A stretch of 64,000 nucleotides of DNA from Piliocolobus tephrosceles (Eukaryota > Chordata > Mammalia > Primates > Cercopithecidae): contig NC_045446.1 of the NCBI RefSeq assembly GCF_002776525.5, positions 63,266,742 through 63,330,741 on the forward strand, given 5' to 3'. A program made the translations under genes and the position numbers. Positions 9,334-19,252 of the stretch are shown here, piece by piece. Positions within the stretch are counted from its first letter, which is position 1; each line of letters begins with the position of its first letter. The notes beneath the pieces were generated by a model that worked only from the letters and a program-made list of their open reading frames with translations, did not search any database and was not told the origin of the DNA.

Positions 9334-11056
9334 CTAAAATACACCATATATTTATGAAGGTCTTTTTACAAATTTAACCCAAAAAAATTGCTTAAAGAAA
9401 ATACATCTGTCAGAATATGTCTCTTGCTCGCCTCTCCCCTGAAGGCCATAAATCCATTATTTGCCGTCTAGTTTTATTTACTGAAGATACTTACTTAATG
9501 AAACATTAAAGCCAAATAGCCTGAACAGAGGTTTAATGAAAATATACGACTATAAATATTACAAACTAAAGACATGCAAAATAAACTGCCAGTCATTCCA
9601 TTTCATACACAAGCTCAATCCATGTCTAGGTCTTCCTAGAGTTTTAAAAGAGGCTGTCTTCTATTTCTAAAAAAGATTCAAAGACATTAACCACCAGGAG
9701 AGGCGAGCAGAGTGTGGATGGGGGCTGGGAGCCTAAGAGTGCCTGATACCCAATGACCAATATTTACACAATCATGATAATATGCATGAGTCGACTACAT
9801 AAATTACTCCATAATGGCTGCGAAAAAGCACACTGTCTCAGAATGATGCCCTCGACTTGCTGACAGTGCATCAAATCACAATCTCTTTTTCACAAAGGAG
9901 AAAGCAAAAGTGACCTTCCAGCGTATGCAGTGCTTTTAAACTACCCCGGCAAGCCGATCCCGGTAGAGGCTCCACTTCAAACAGCGAGAACAGCAAATGC
10001 CTGCTGGCCAGAGAGCCTCGCCCGCGAGGCCGGGCCCCAGGGTTCGAAGTTACGGTGGGTCTGGAATCTCGGCCTCAGGAGTGGGACCACCCGGAGGGGT
10101 GGGGGTATATTCGAAAGAAAATGACTCACTTAAATGGAGAAACCCAGATTAGGAAAGAGAGAAAGCAGAGGCAGCAGACATGGGTGAGTTAGGCGTTAGG
10201 CAAATGTTTGCCCACGAGGGGAGGACAGAACGGCCTCATCCACCCAGTGCCCAGAGTAGACATTCAGTATCCATCTGTAGGATTAAAAAGACAAGGACAC
10301 AGCCTCGACCCCTGGGAAAGCTGGGGAAGGGCGCAGCGGGGAGGCTGATGACAAGCAGGGTGCATCCGTCACTCCCACCCTGGTCATCCAACCCCGGATC
10401 GCCGTGCACACGCCACGCACCTCCCGGGCCCAGTACTCGCTTTTCAGAAGACAGCACTACAGCCTCCTCGCCCCTCAGTCGGGAGCGAGGCAGGACCCGT
10501 CAATCCTTAATTTATTTTCCCTTGGGGTGAGGAGGCGGTGACTATTCCAACTTCTTTTCGGCCGCCCCGTAGGAAAAGCAGGCCAAACCCTAAGGCTAGG
10601 CTAGAAACAAATCCCTCGCAAATTTGCAAACGGGCGGGGCTGGCGACAGGCGGCTGGAGGGGCTCAAAGCTGGTGCAGACTAAACAATCACACACGCACA
10701 AGGCTCTGCAAAGCTGCCGGGGCGTCCCCGCCTCCCCCTCGGTGCAGCCTGGAGAATGCACTTTGCAGCGGGCAACACTGCCACGCGCGCGCACACACAC
10801 AAATGCACACCCGAAACTCTTGTGAAATGTCTGGGGGTCTCCTGCGTAGAGGAGGGACGAGCCCCGGCGGCCCCTCTGTCGGAAAGGCAACTCACGAGCA
10901 CGCCCCCCACCTGGAGCCGGCAGCAAGTCGGTGACAAGCCCAAGGCGAGGGCGGTCACGGCCCCTTGCGGGAGGGGGAGGGGGCGCAGCGGTCGCCCCAG
11001 CCGCGTTCCGCGTACGCATCTCTCCGAACCCCAAAGCCCACCAACTGCGCCCTTAC
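9334..11056 (-). other. FCHSD2: FCHSD2 intron 1
   Basis: This 1723-base intron runs from donor GTAAGG (11056) to acceptor TTTTAG (9334). The half next to exon 1 (about 9930-11056) is CpG-rich and belongs to the promoter island. The half next to exon 2 is AT-rich and shows no Alu. A 20-base alternating CG/CA tract lies at 10782-10801. Long open frames in the GC-rich half (for example minus-strand 10680-11096, which reads through exon 1 into the intron) are by-products of low stop-codon density, not exons. Confidence 0.85.
10782..10801. other. Alternating purine-pyrimidine tract (Z-DNA-prone)
   Basis: CACGCGCGCGCACACACACA alternates strictly for 20 bases inside the CpG island, in intron 1, about 275 bases downstream of the exon 1 donor. 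Confidence 0.7.
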
Positions 11057-11077
11057 CTTCCTCGGCGGCGGCTGCAT
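11057..11077 (-). CDS. FCHSD2: FCHSD2 coding exon 1 (start codon, residues 1-7)
   Basis: Seen: reading the minus strand from 11077, the codons are ATG CAG CCG CCG CCG AGG AAG, giving MQPPPRK, followed directly by the strong donor GTAAGG (11056-11051). Spliced to the acceptor at 9334-9335, the frame runs on into VKVTQELKNIQVEQ, which I recognise as the start of FCHSD2; the paralogue FCHSD1 also starts MQPPPRK but then differs. Known of the family: FCHSD2 (Carom, Nervous wreck homologue) has an N-terminal F-BAR domain, a coiled coil and two SH3 domains; it binds membranes and promotes actin assembly and clathrin-mediated endocytosis with WASL and intersectin. These seven residues precede the F-BAR helices. 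The start codon has A at -3 and C at +4, an adequate context. The exon lies inside a CpG island. The only nearby upstream ATG (11093) is out of frame. Confidence 0.93.
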
Positions 11078-11346
11078 GATGCTGAAGGGACATCAATCCT
11101 CCCCGACGGCAGCCTTAGCAAGGACCAGGAGGAGGAGGGCCGGAGAGGAGGGGACGGCCCAGCAAGCAAGCGCGTGTGTGAAAGGAGAGCCTAAGAAGCA
11201 GGACTTGCCCCGAAGGGAGCAGGCCGGCGGGCGGCAGGAGGACCCCGGCCAGAGAGCGAGTGTGAGGAGAAGGGGGAGGAGCGCCGGGAAGGCTTGGGGC
11301 CCGGGCGGCCCGGGGGGTGTGTGAGAAAGGAGGCGGAGACGGTGAA

Positions 11347-11371
11347 GGGGCGGGGGCCCCGGGAGCGGGGG
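11347..11371 (+). other. G-quadruplex motif in the FCHSD2 promoter
   Basis: Four G runs (4, 5, 3 and 5 bases) are separated by loops of 1, 4 and 3 bases. The G-rich strand is the template strand of FCHSD2. It overlaps the GC box. Confidence 0.6.
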
Positions 11372-11584
11372 CGCGAGGGTCTCAGCCGGCCGGGCGGCGG
11401 GTGAGCCGCAGCAGAATCGTCCGCGCTCCCCGTCCGCCGCCTGCTGGGCCGCTCCTGGCGGACGCAGCGGCCCCCACCCCACCCACTCAGGAGGCCCGGC
11501 CCTCGCTGGGCCTAACGCCCCCGCCCGCCCGGGAGGAGGAAGGTGGTGCCGCGCTCCCCACTAGGGCTCCACCACTCAGGCCGC

Positions 11585-11596
11585 GGGAATTTCCGG
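11585..11596. promoter_or_regulatory. kB-consensus site overlapping an ETS core
   Basis: GGGAATTTCC at 11585-11594 fits the GGGRNWYYCC kB consensus fully and is nearly palindromic. It overlaps TTCCGG (11591-11596), the reverse of an ETS CCGGAA core. It sits about 510 bases upstream of the FCHSD2 ATG in the CpG island. That NF-kB binds here is inference. Confidence 0.55.
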
Positions 11597-11746
11597 CCTC
11601 GCCGCGCGGCGCAGCGCCCCGCTCCGGCTGTTGAGGGAACCGCTCCGTCCAGAGCGGGGTTCGAGGGGCCGGTCCGCGCTGCCGGTAGGGAGCGAGGCCA
11701 CGGCACAGGGCTTCGTACCGCGGCAGGGGAAGGGGGGAGCTAACGG

Positions 11747-11751
11747 ATTGG
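11747..11751 (-). promoter_or_regulatory. CCAAT box (NF-Y type)
   Basis: ATTGG on the plus strand is CCAAT in the orientation of FCHSD2, in the context GACCAATCC. NF-Y sites commonly lie 60-100 bases upstream of the start site, which would suggest initiation near 11650-11690. This is inference from spacing only. Confidence 0.5.
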
Positions 11752-11928
11752 TCGGCGGGTGGGAGGTGTAGAAACGCCAGCGCCACGCGAAAATCCCCCC
11801 TTTCTCTCCGAGAGTGGCACGTTCCAGACGCCTCCTGGCCTCCCTCCCCCACGCTGAGAGCCAGCCGGGGGCTTCCAGCGCGCTTTCCCGCCAGCTCGCC
11901 CCGGCGCGCGTCTCCGCTCGGGGGCGCG

Positions 11929-11940
11929 CACGTGGGCGGG
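11929..11940. promoter_or_regulatory. E-box CACGTG adjoining a GC box
   Basis: CACGTG (11929-11934, USF/MYC/MAX class) overlaps GTGGGCGGG (11932-11940), an Sp/KLF-type site. It is at the upstream edge of the island core. Confidence 0.5.
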
Positions 11941-12026
11941 AGAGGGCTCCGCGCCGACGCACGCGCAGAGGCCGCCCCCGTCTCCTGCCCGCCTTTGCTG
12001 CTGCAGTGTGTGTGTGTTATGTGTCA

Positions 12027-12039
12027 GGGGGCGGGGGGC
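12027..12039 (+). promoter_or_regulatory. GC-box cluster at the upstream edge of the island
   Basis: GGGGCGGGGGGCG follows a short GTGTGTGTG tract (about 12006-12016). This is a candidate Sp/KLF site, about 950 bases from the FCHSD2 ATG. Confidence 0.45.
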
Positions 12040-12339
12040 GACGCTCGCAGGGAAATGTTTGCAGTGGGTAGGGGGTCAGCATCCCTGTGGGATACAGAAT
12101 TCTGGCGTTTGCTTCCTCTCAGCCCCTCAACTCCCCCACTCTTCCTACCAGCTAGATGTGCGCGAGAGGGGCGAGCAAGGACGAGTCGCTTTGCGGCTGG
12201 CCGCAGGTGCCAGGCCATTGCGATTGTAGGGCGGAAAGGCAATTGCTCTGCAAAGGAAACGGCGGCACTCTACTGCAGGGCATTCAAGTCAAAGATCACT
12301 GACTGCGCTGAGAGGGAACCGAGAGAACGTTAAGGCCGA

Positions 12340-13180
12340 GGCCCCCATTTCACAGACGGGAGGCAAGTGCCCATAGAGGGAAGCCTTTCTGAAGGTTACA
12401 CAGCAGGACTAGAATCTCTGCTTCAGGAAGGGTTCTATGGGTTATTTTAAAAAAGAAACAGGTGCAGGATAATAGGCACGAGGAAAAGTAGAGGAGCCAG
12501 GAGAGGCCATAGAGGAAGCCCTTGTCTGGGAGTCAGGATCTCTGGGTGCCAGTCCACTTTGCCTACCCCTAACAGGCTAGGTAAGCTGGGGCTTCCTTAT
12601 CTGCCAGTGAAGGTGCTTATCTAAGCAGTGCACCCCACCACCACACATGAACCTTCCTGCTCTGTTCAGACCATCTACAGGGAGGGTTATTGGCCTCCCT
12701 TGGGGTCCTCAGAAGAGGAATACCTCTTCCCCATGCCCAGGGAGTTTTTTTGAGTCACGGGGCTGTGTGGAGGCTGAGCTGGATTACTCCACTGTTTTTT
12801 CAGAAGTTGAGATCCCAGACAGCTGTTCTCAGAAGTGCAGTCAGGCCTAAGAGGAAGGTGAATGAGGCCCGGAGAGACAAGTAACTTCCCGGGTGACCAC
12901 ATGGCCAGAAATTGAAAAGGTGGAACTTAAACCCAGGTTGTTTACATTGAGTTAGGCTAGATTCTTGTACAGAAAAGTGATAGAGTTGTGTTTTGAGTAA
13001 GATGAATCTAGAGCTGTGGATGAACTAGGAGACTAGTCTTGCTATTTCTGGGTTCAAAAGTTAGCCCTTCACCAGAATCCTTAATTAAATCAGGGAAGGC
13101 CTGGGGCAAAGGGACAGGTGGATGGAGGCCTAGGGCCCTGACAGCTGTGGGGTGGCAGCTAGAGCCCAGGCCACAGGTAC
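12340..13180. repeat. Diverged MIR remnants upstream of the island
   Basis: Three weak MIR pieces can be read: 12350-12430 (minus, CATTTCACAGACGGGAGGC), 12540-12620 (plus) and 12870-12945 (minus, GAGACAAGTAACTTCCCGGG). The rest is single-copy intergenic sequence without a gene. Confidence 0.5.
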
Positions 13181-13184
13181 CCTA

Positions 13185-13375
13185 GGCTGGGCTCCAGTCT
13201 CAGCTCCACCACCAATTTTTTGTGAAGCCTTGAGCTAGTCAATTCACTTATTTCAGCCTTGTTTCGTCACTTGTAAAATGGAGGTATAATGCTAACCTCA
13301 TAGGCTTGCTGTATTGAATAGAATTTCTCCTACCACAGGGCCTGGCATGTAGTGCTTAGTAAGTGCTTGTTGATT
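13185..13375 (+). repeat. MIR SINE
   Basis: Sense MIR: TTGTAAAATGGAGGTATAATG, then GGCCTGGCATGTAGTGCTTAG. Nearly the whole core is recognisable. Confidence 0.75.
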
Positions 13376-13600
13376 CATCATTCATTCAAAAAATACTTGC
13401 TAAGGTCCTGCTTTGTTCCAAGCCTGTGCCAGGCACTGGGGTTCTAGAGATGAGCAAGATAGAATCAGCCTTCACCAAGACTGAGTTCCAGACCAAACAT
13501 TCCTTGAATGACACTGGGCTAGTTGAAGAGGTGTAACACAGTACTTGGCCCAGATGCAGTGTCATGCACATAGCAAGTGCTTAACAAAGATTTGCTGAAT
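13376..13600 (-). repeat. L2 3' end fragment
   Basis: CATTCATTCAAAAAATACTTG, then TGTGCCAGGCACTGGGG and GATGAGCAAGATAGAATC are the reversed L2 3' terminus. The end near 13560-13600 looks like a MIR/L2 terminus in the other direction. Confidence 0.65.
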
Positions 13601-14039
13601 CCTGGTCTTGGGTGCAACTGGTCTGGCCCAGAGATTATCCTCCCTTCACCTCTCTTCTTAAGAAGTGAGCACTGGGGTATAATGGTGCTGGATGTTGGGA
13701 GACATGAGATCCAGCCTCTACCATGGATCTAGTGGGCTTTCTCTGGGCCTTGGTGCTAGCCTGCAGAATAAGATAAGTGAGTGAGCCTAGAACTTAGGAG
13801 GCTGTTCACAGAAGAAGTCAGACCCTGGGAATTTAGTTTATGCATATAGGAGGGCATCCTCTACCTGATTTGCCATCATTCTGAAGCCAGGAGTCGCATT
13901 GACTTTCTGGAATGATTTCCTTTGGAAGTGTTATAAAGAGCTAAGGGCAATACCAGATGGGCTTACCTACTGACTCCTATTTCAAAAATGTGATTTTAAA
14001 AAAAATTGTTTTAATACTTACCAAGTGCCTTTTCCAAAC
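13601..14039. other. Intergenic sequence, faint MIR only
   Basis: A weak plus-strand MIR-like stretch occurs at about 13675-13770. Otherwise I see nothing. Confidence 0.45.
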
Positions 14040-14165
14040 CCTAAACTTTCATATTACTTTTCCAAGCTAATCTTTACCTGTGGGATAGTATTATTTTCTT
14101 CATTTTTACTGATGGGGAACTGGAGGCTCAGTGAACATAAGTGACTTACCCTGACATGATAGACT
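14040..14165 (-). repeat. MIR SINE
   Basis: Reverse MIR 3' half: TTTTACTGATGGGGAACTGG and GAGGCTCAGTGAACATAAG. Confidence 0.65.
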
Positions 14166-14639
14166 TGAGACCATAACCCAGTTGTCCAATGAGGAATGTT
14201 CCTGTATGAAGAATATTCAAGGGAATTGGGAGAGTTCCTAACTCAGGAAAATAAGCAAAGCCAGGAGGATACAATCCATTATGTTCCAGACTCTAGGGGA
14301 CCGGGGAAGGGTTTCTGTGACTTATGTAAGCCTGACTTGAAATGTACCATTTTGAACAGGGCTGGGGACTTCCAGAGCCTTGTTCTGCAATGCAGGGAAG
14401 CGCTATGTTGCCAGTAACATTGCTTGAGATTCTTTGGGGAAATGGTGCAGAGCAGCATGCACTATGGCCCCAGAGACAAAACTGGGACAGGTCTTAGCTG
14501 CATCTCAGGAAGGAGCTTTTCCAGGCAGAGCTGCCCCTGGAGGGAGTGAGCTCCCTGTCCCTGGGGCTATGCAAGCAGGTTCTGGCTCCCTTCCATCAAA
14601 GAGGCCACAGATAGGATCTCACTCTGAAAAGAAATGAAT

Positions 14640-14890
14640 AACAGCTGCCATTTATTTTGCCTCTTCCATGTTCCAGACGTTAAAATAGGCATGTTATTTA
14701 CATTGTTTCCAACATTCACAACTCCTCATAATACATAATATAATGATACATAATATATAATATAACCTCATAATACATAATATAACCCTATTTCACAGGC
14801 TGCAGCTCAGAAGTGACCCAAGGTCACACAGCTAGTGAAGGAAAGGGAGGCCTGGCCCCTGGCTCTAAAGCTGTGCTCTCCCTCCGGCAT
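14640..14890 (-). repeat. MIR SINE with an internal tandem expansion
   Basis: Reverse MIR (CCAAGGTCACACAGCTAGTG at 14818). It is interrupted at 14724-14790 by an AT-rich tandem in which CCTCATAATACATAATATAA occurs twice with a 42-base period. Confidence 0.75.
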
Positions 14891-15974
14891 GCTGCAGTAC
14901 AGTCTCCCATTTCATTAGGAATATGATTGTAAGGTTAAGTCAGAGCTAGGATCAAAAACTGGCCTGGAGCAGGTATATGAATGGGTATTGGAAGATCAGC
15001 TGTTCCGATATTCTAGGGCTCCTGGGAAAACTGGCAGGGAGACAAAGTATACAGCAGCCCTTTAGCATGGCCAGAATATGAGTAGCACACTATTCCCAGT
15101 CCAGAGCACACACCTAGGACAGTTTGACTCCATCAAAGGCTTTCTTCAGAGAAAGTAGCTGCCAGTCCCCCTGCCCACACTGCACCAAGACATCCCTGAC
15201 CGTTCCTGCAGTTGGGGTCCATCAGCCCTCTCTACTCTGTCTTCCTCTGTGTCATTAGCTCCCACCTGCATTGACACAGGCTGCTCAGGAATGCTTGTCA
15301 GGATGCCAGCTATTCCCTGCCTGAGCCCCACCAAGTCCAGCTGGGGATGCTGTGGCAGACAGCGTGATCTATGGACCCCACCCCCATTCATCTCCTTCCT
15401 ACCCCTAGTCACCTTTCCCTACCCATGCCTTTGCTCCCTGAGCTAATTCCCTCAACATCGACCTCCTGCCAGCCTGATGTGAGAGTGTGCCTGTCTCTTC
15501 CACTATCAGCTCTTAGGACAGAATCCCAGAACAGGTAAATGAGGTTTCAAGATTGGTCCAGAAGAGAGCAGGGGCTCTCCTTGACACACAGTGAGTTTGT
15601 TCAAGGTACTAGGCCTTGAATTCCATAATGTCACTCAACAAGCCCTTATCCTGGGCTTAGTCATGAGCAGGTCTCTGGGGTGAGGAGCTGCCCACTGGGA
15701 GCTCCCAATCTCAATACAGAGACCAAGGTCACAGCAGTGAAACATGTAGGACGAGGAGGGTCATAGGGACCCAGATCCTACCAGGTGGTAGCAGAGATCT
15801 TCTAAGGCCAGAGGCAAGTCCCCAAGAAGCAGGCACTAGGACCAGGAATTATCTTGTCAAGTGTTGCCTCTGCCAGGGAATATTACAACTTTGGATGGCA
15901 GGGGTGGGGGTGTACGGTGAATGAGCAGCCAGTGCCAGGGCTATCATAGGAGCTGATAGGCACATAGTTTTGAC
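14891..15974. other. Intergenic sequence without a gene
   Basis: Moderately GC-rich, apparently single-copy DNA. The stretch 15590-15830 (CTCAACAAGCCCTTATC, GGGAGCTCCCAATCTC) loosely resembles a reversed L2 3' end. Open frames at 15146-15446 are short and unsupported. Confidence 0.45.
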
Positions 15975-16190
15975 ATTAGGCGGCAGGAAACCACCGTGCT
16001 AATTCTATCTTTGCCAGGTACTCACTGAGTGTGACCTCTAGCGCATCACTATCCTCTCAACCTTGGTTTCTATATCTATAAAATGGGAATAACAAATTCT
16101 GTCCTGTCTTCCTCTTGGAGGGCTGTGCAGGTTAAATGAAATAACAGGTATATGAACTGCAAAGAGCTCAGGAGCCACATAAACAAGTAA
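15975..16190 (+). repeat. MIR SINE
   Basis: Sense MIR: TCTATAAAATGGGAATAAC, followed by GTTAAATGAAATAACAGG. Confidence 0.72.
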
Positions 16191-16324
16191 CTGCTGATCC
16201 TGGGACACATCAGGGAAGGTTGAGTGACTGCCTGTATTGAACGCTGATCAGCACCTTCCGCCATGAGCTGCACTGTGATTAGGCACCAATGACTAAAATA
16301 CATTTGGTGGAGGGGTGAGGTTAC

Positions 16325-16525
16325 AGGGGTCTGAGCTCAAGCAAACCTGGGTTAGATGTCTGATTTCTCTTCTGCCAAGCTTAGAGTTTTTGATCATGTC
16401 TTGAAACCTCTTTTCAGCCAGGTTTCCTTGTCTAGAAGGGAGATCATGGCTCTTTGCAGGGTTGCAGTGGGAATCAAATGGGAATGTTTATGTAAAGTGC
16501 CTGCAACTGTGCCAGCCCACAAATG
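16325..16525 (+). repeat. MIR SINE
   Basis: Diverged sense MIR: CAAACCTGGGTTAGATG at the start and TGTAAAGTGCCTGCAAC near the end. Confidence 0.55.
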
Positions 16526-16639
16526 TGTTTCCTTTGTTGAGTTTTCCTTCAGTTTCCCATCATTTTGTTATGCCTTTATTTGTAAGTTAAAAAATAAAAC
16601 ACAAAAAGAGGAATTTCCATGGAGGAGATTGAGCCCCAC

Positions 16640-16765
16640 TAGAATCCTAGTTCTGCTCCTTACTCATTGTGAGGACCTGGGAAGTCCCTGCCTCTCCCTC
16701 AGCCCAGGTTTTCTCATCTGTAACACCAGGAGTTCCACCAGGGAGTTTCTCCAGGGCCTAGCCTG
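16640..16765 (+). repeat. MIR SINE fragment
   Basis: CTAGTTCTGCTCCTTACTC and GGTTTTCTCATCTGTAAC match the sense MIR centre. Confidence 0.6.
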
Positions 16766-17514
16766 GGAGGTACAGGATGCTACCAAGTCTGTGAGCCCCT
16801 TTCAGGGAGAGGACCCTTCAGGCTGAGCTGGGTAAGGAGGGCCAGGCAGGGATCAGGGGAGGGAGAGGAGAGTTGTGGGAGAGGGACAGCAGGATTCAGA
16901 GGTGGCAGTTCTGTCACCACCATGGGCTGGCCTGTGAAGGGAGCAGGCCCTGTTCAGGATGCCTGCCTGCCTGTTTTCCCACAGCCAGCTGAGTTAATGC
17001 CAAAACAAAATACACTTGCTTGCTCCATGCCTGAGGGCAGCAGGCCAAAATGAGTGTCCTAGAGGTCTGGCAGACACCCTGGCATCCTGCCTGTCCTCCT
17101 TGGGCATCTGCCCTTCCCCTGTCTGCGGTACCACCCTCAGCCAAAGCTGGCCTAGGGTGTGGAGAGGAGGCTCCCCAGGGTCTGCACTCCTCCTCCCATT
17201 TGCAGTCTTCCTAAGTGGACACCTCCAACCCCTATACCTGCCTGTCTTCCCAGTCCAGCCTTGGCCCAAGACATGATCTAATTCTCACTATGCTGCTGTG
17301 GGCAGAGCACATGGCATCAGAATGCTAGGAGCTGCTGTCGGTCGCCATGGAAGGGAATTCCCCAGCTCAGGAAAGCTCTTCCAGCAGAAGGGAGCAGGTG
17401 GCGAGCCTCCCTGAAGAGACAGACGCTGCCAACGCTGCAGACAGAGCCAATCGTGGGGTAGAAAGCGTCAAATCTACCACCCCCGGCCCTCTGTCTGATG
17501 CTTGTCTACGTTGT
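16766..17514. other. Intergenic sequence without a recognised feature
   Basis: GC-moderate single-copy DNA. Overlapping open frames on both strands around 16914-17276 are short and have no codon-level support. Confidence 0.5.
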
Positions 17515-17755
17515 GTACATTAATAATAATAGCTCATGCTTTATAATAGTTACTATGTGGCAGACAGCCTTCCAAGCATTTCACATAAAAAAAAAACTAA
17601 CGTAATTCTCACAACTCTGAGGTAGGTACTATTACTAGCCTCATTTTACAGATGAGTTATGTATGCCTATGGTCATGCAGCCAGTGGCAAACTGAGATGT
17701 ATACCCAATTATCCAGGCTACAGGGTCTGTGCTGTTAACTGCTAAACTAATCTGC
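17515..17755 (-). repeat. MIR SINE
   Basis: Reverse MIR: GAGGTAGGTACTATTACTAG, then CATTTTACAGATGAGTTATG. A 10-A insertion lies at 17587-17596. Confidence 0.78.
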
Positions 17756-17859
17756 CACCAAAAGATGATATCCCCCATAAAACCCAGGTCCAAACTTGGA
17801 ACATGACGAGATGCTTGCCTTAGTACCTTAGAATCCAGTCATCTTTCCAACTTGCCTAA

Positions 17860-17965
17860 GCTGAGAATCACCAGGGGGTGCTTGTTTAAAATACACAGTC
17901 CTCTGTCCTTAGCCTCCAGCCCCCACTCTGAGGATTCACTAAATTTGAAATGGGAGGAGAGGCAG
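17860..17965 (+). repeat. MER5A-like DNA transposon (hAT-Charlie) fragment
   Basis: GAGAATCACCAGGGGGTGC, then TTTAAAATACACAGTCC and CTCTGAGGATTCACTAAA match one half of MER5A. A MIR 3' remnant follows, to about 18080. Confidence 0.65.
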
Positions 17966-18182
17966 CACCTGACATGTGGAAATCATACCATAAATGCCTG
18001 TTAAATGAATGAATGCTTCTGACTCTCTGAGCCTCTGCTCAGAGAACTCATCTCTAAAATAGAGTTACAGCTACCTACCCTCCCCCATTTCCAAGTGTGG
18101 CTGTGGGTTAAGCCAGTGTGTGTGTCTGCTCCAGCTTTGCTGGCTGTGGGAAGTTGTTTATAAGCATACCCGGCTGGCTCCT

Positions 18183-18412
18183 AATAATAGCTGTAATAAT
18201 AATAGCTGACATTTCTTGAATGCTTAGGGGATACCAGGCACAGCTCTGAGGGCTTTGACTGTGTTAACCCATTAATTCTCACAACACTCAATGATCTTGA
18301 TTGTAAGAAGGAAGCTAAATCACTTGCCTGAGATCGCACAATTAGTAAGAGGTAGGCTATTTGAATACAGACGGTCCTGCCCCAGTGTCTAGAGGTTAAC
18401 CACTCCATCACA
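18183..18412 (-). repeat. MIR SINE
   Basis: Reverse MIR, long: TAATAATAGCTGACATTTC start, GAGATCGCACAATTAGTAAG, GAGGTTAACCACTCCATC end. Confidence 0.78.
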
Positions 18413-18863
18413 CTTACCAGAGTCACCCAGCCCTTCCTCATGGGAACTGGGCTGCCACCGTTTAACTGAGCAAATGATTTCTGTACCTGTAATATTTTAG
18501 GAGGGGAGAATAAAAAGTTGAATTAACAGGTACCCTCAATCTAGATGGAGAGACAAGATATAGAATTCCCTAATGATTGTTTGAGTCTGAGTAATTCCAA
18601 AGCACAAAATCAAAGTGCTGTCATTGTTCCAAGTGGGGGAATACTGCTTCTGTCTAAAGGAGGGGCCCACGAGGGCTGTATTGGAAGTGGGCCTTGATGC
18701 ATAGGAGGCAGGCACTCCCCATGGAGGGACAGAGAGAGCAAAAACCACGAGCTGAATGGGCCTGAGCCATGTTTGGAAACATGGCTCTATCCATATCTCT
18801 CTTGGATAGAGAATCATGTGAAATTAGGTAGATGGTATAGCCTTGGGTGGCCCTTTTGAATGT
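18413..18863. other. Intergenic sequence without a recognised feature
   Basis: Single-copy DNA up to the target duplication of the next Alu. Nothing supportable is seen. Confidence 0.5.
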
Positions 18864-18874
18864 CTGCTCACAAT

Positions 18875-19241
18875 TTCCTCCTTCCTTCCTTTTTTCCTTC
18901 TTTCCTTCCTTCCTTCCTTCTGTCTTACTTTCTTGTTTGTTTGATTGAGATGGGGTCTTGCTCTCTCACCCAGGCTGGAGTGCAGTGGCGCGATCACAGT
19001 TTGCTTGCTTGCAGTATTGACCCCCTGGACTCAAGCAGTCCTCTCACCTCAGCCTGCTGAGTAATTGGGACTTCAGGTATATGTCACCATACCCAGCTAA
19101 TTTTTGGTGGTTGTTGTTTTTTGTAGAGATAAGGTTTTGCCACGTTGCCCGGGCTGGTCTCGAATTCCTGGACTCAAGCGATTCACCCAGCTTGACCTCC
19201 CAAAGTGCTGGAATTACAGGTATCAGCCACCGCACCTGGCC
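18875..19241 (-). repeat. AluJ with an expanded pyrimidine tail
   Basis: Reverse Alu whose tail has become (CTTC)n at about 18875-18935. The target duplication CTGCTCACAAT is perfect (18864-18874 and 19242-19252). Confidence 0.93.
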
Positions 19242-19252
19242 CTGCTCACAAT

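Larger units (their letters stand above)
9296..11093 (-). other. Upstream ORF overlapping the FCHSD2 start (24 codons, spliced)
   Basis: An ATG at 11093-11091 lies 16 bases before the main ATG in another frame. It reads through exon 1, crosses the splice junction and ends at TGA 9298-9296 in exon 2, giving 24 codons starting MSLQHHAAAAEEG. It is the only minus-strand ATG between the main start and about 11480. Its context is weak (T at -3, T at +4), so leaky scanning to the main start is expected. Confidence 0.6.
11078..11940 (-). promoter_or_regulatory. FCHSD2: FCHSD2 5' UTR and TATA-less promoter
   Basis: No TATA box is evident. Moving upstream of the ATG there is a GC box GGGGCGGGGG (11347-11356), a kB/ETS composite (11585-11596), an inverted CCAAT box (ATTGG, 11747-11751) and an E-box CACGTG (11929-11934) next to a GTGGGCGGG Sp/KLF site. 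An NRF1-like CGCACGCGCA lies just beyond, at 11958-11967. This mixture is typical of housekeeping-type CpG promoters with dispersed start sites. I cannot place the transcription start. From 11094 to 11480 no ATG occurs on the minus strand, which suits a leader in this interval. Confidence 0.7.
9930..12340. promoter_or_regulatory. FCHSD2: CpG island over FCHSD2 promoter, exon 1 and part of intron 1
   Basis: CpG dinucleotides and G+C rise sharply from about 9930 and fall off near 12340, with the densest part at about 10550-12070; both flanks are AT-rich and CpG-poor. No Alu lies inside, which is usual for constitutively unmethylated promoter islands. It covers the only coding start in the window. 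The extent on the upstream side (nearly 1.3 kb beyond the ATG) would allow divergent transcription, but I see no plus-strand exon that would support a second gene. Confidence 0.9.

Noticed and set aside
10180..12333. Many open frames of 60-175 codons on both strands in the CpG island, including one reading through FCHSD2 exon 1 into intron 1
   Set aside because: High G+C removes stop codons; the frames overlap each other and ignore the clear exon 1 donor at 11056.
11932..12333. Possible divergent plus-strand gene starting at the CpG island
   Set aside because: The island would allow it, but I see no splice donor with a convincing downstream exon; divergent non-coding transcription remains possible.
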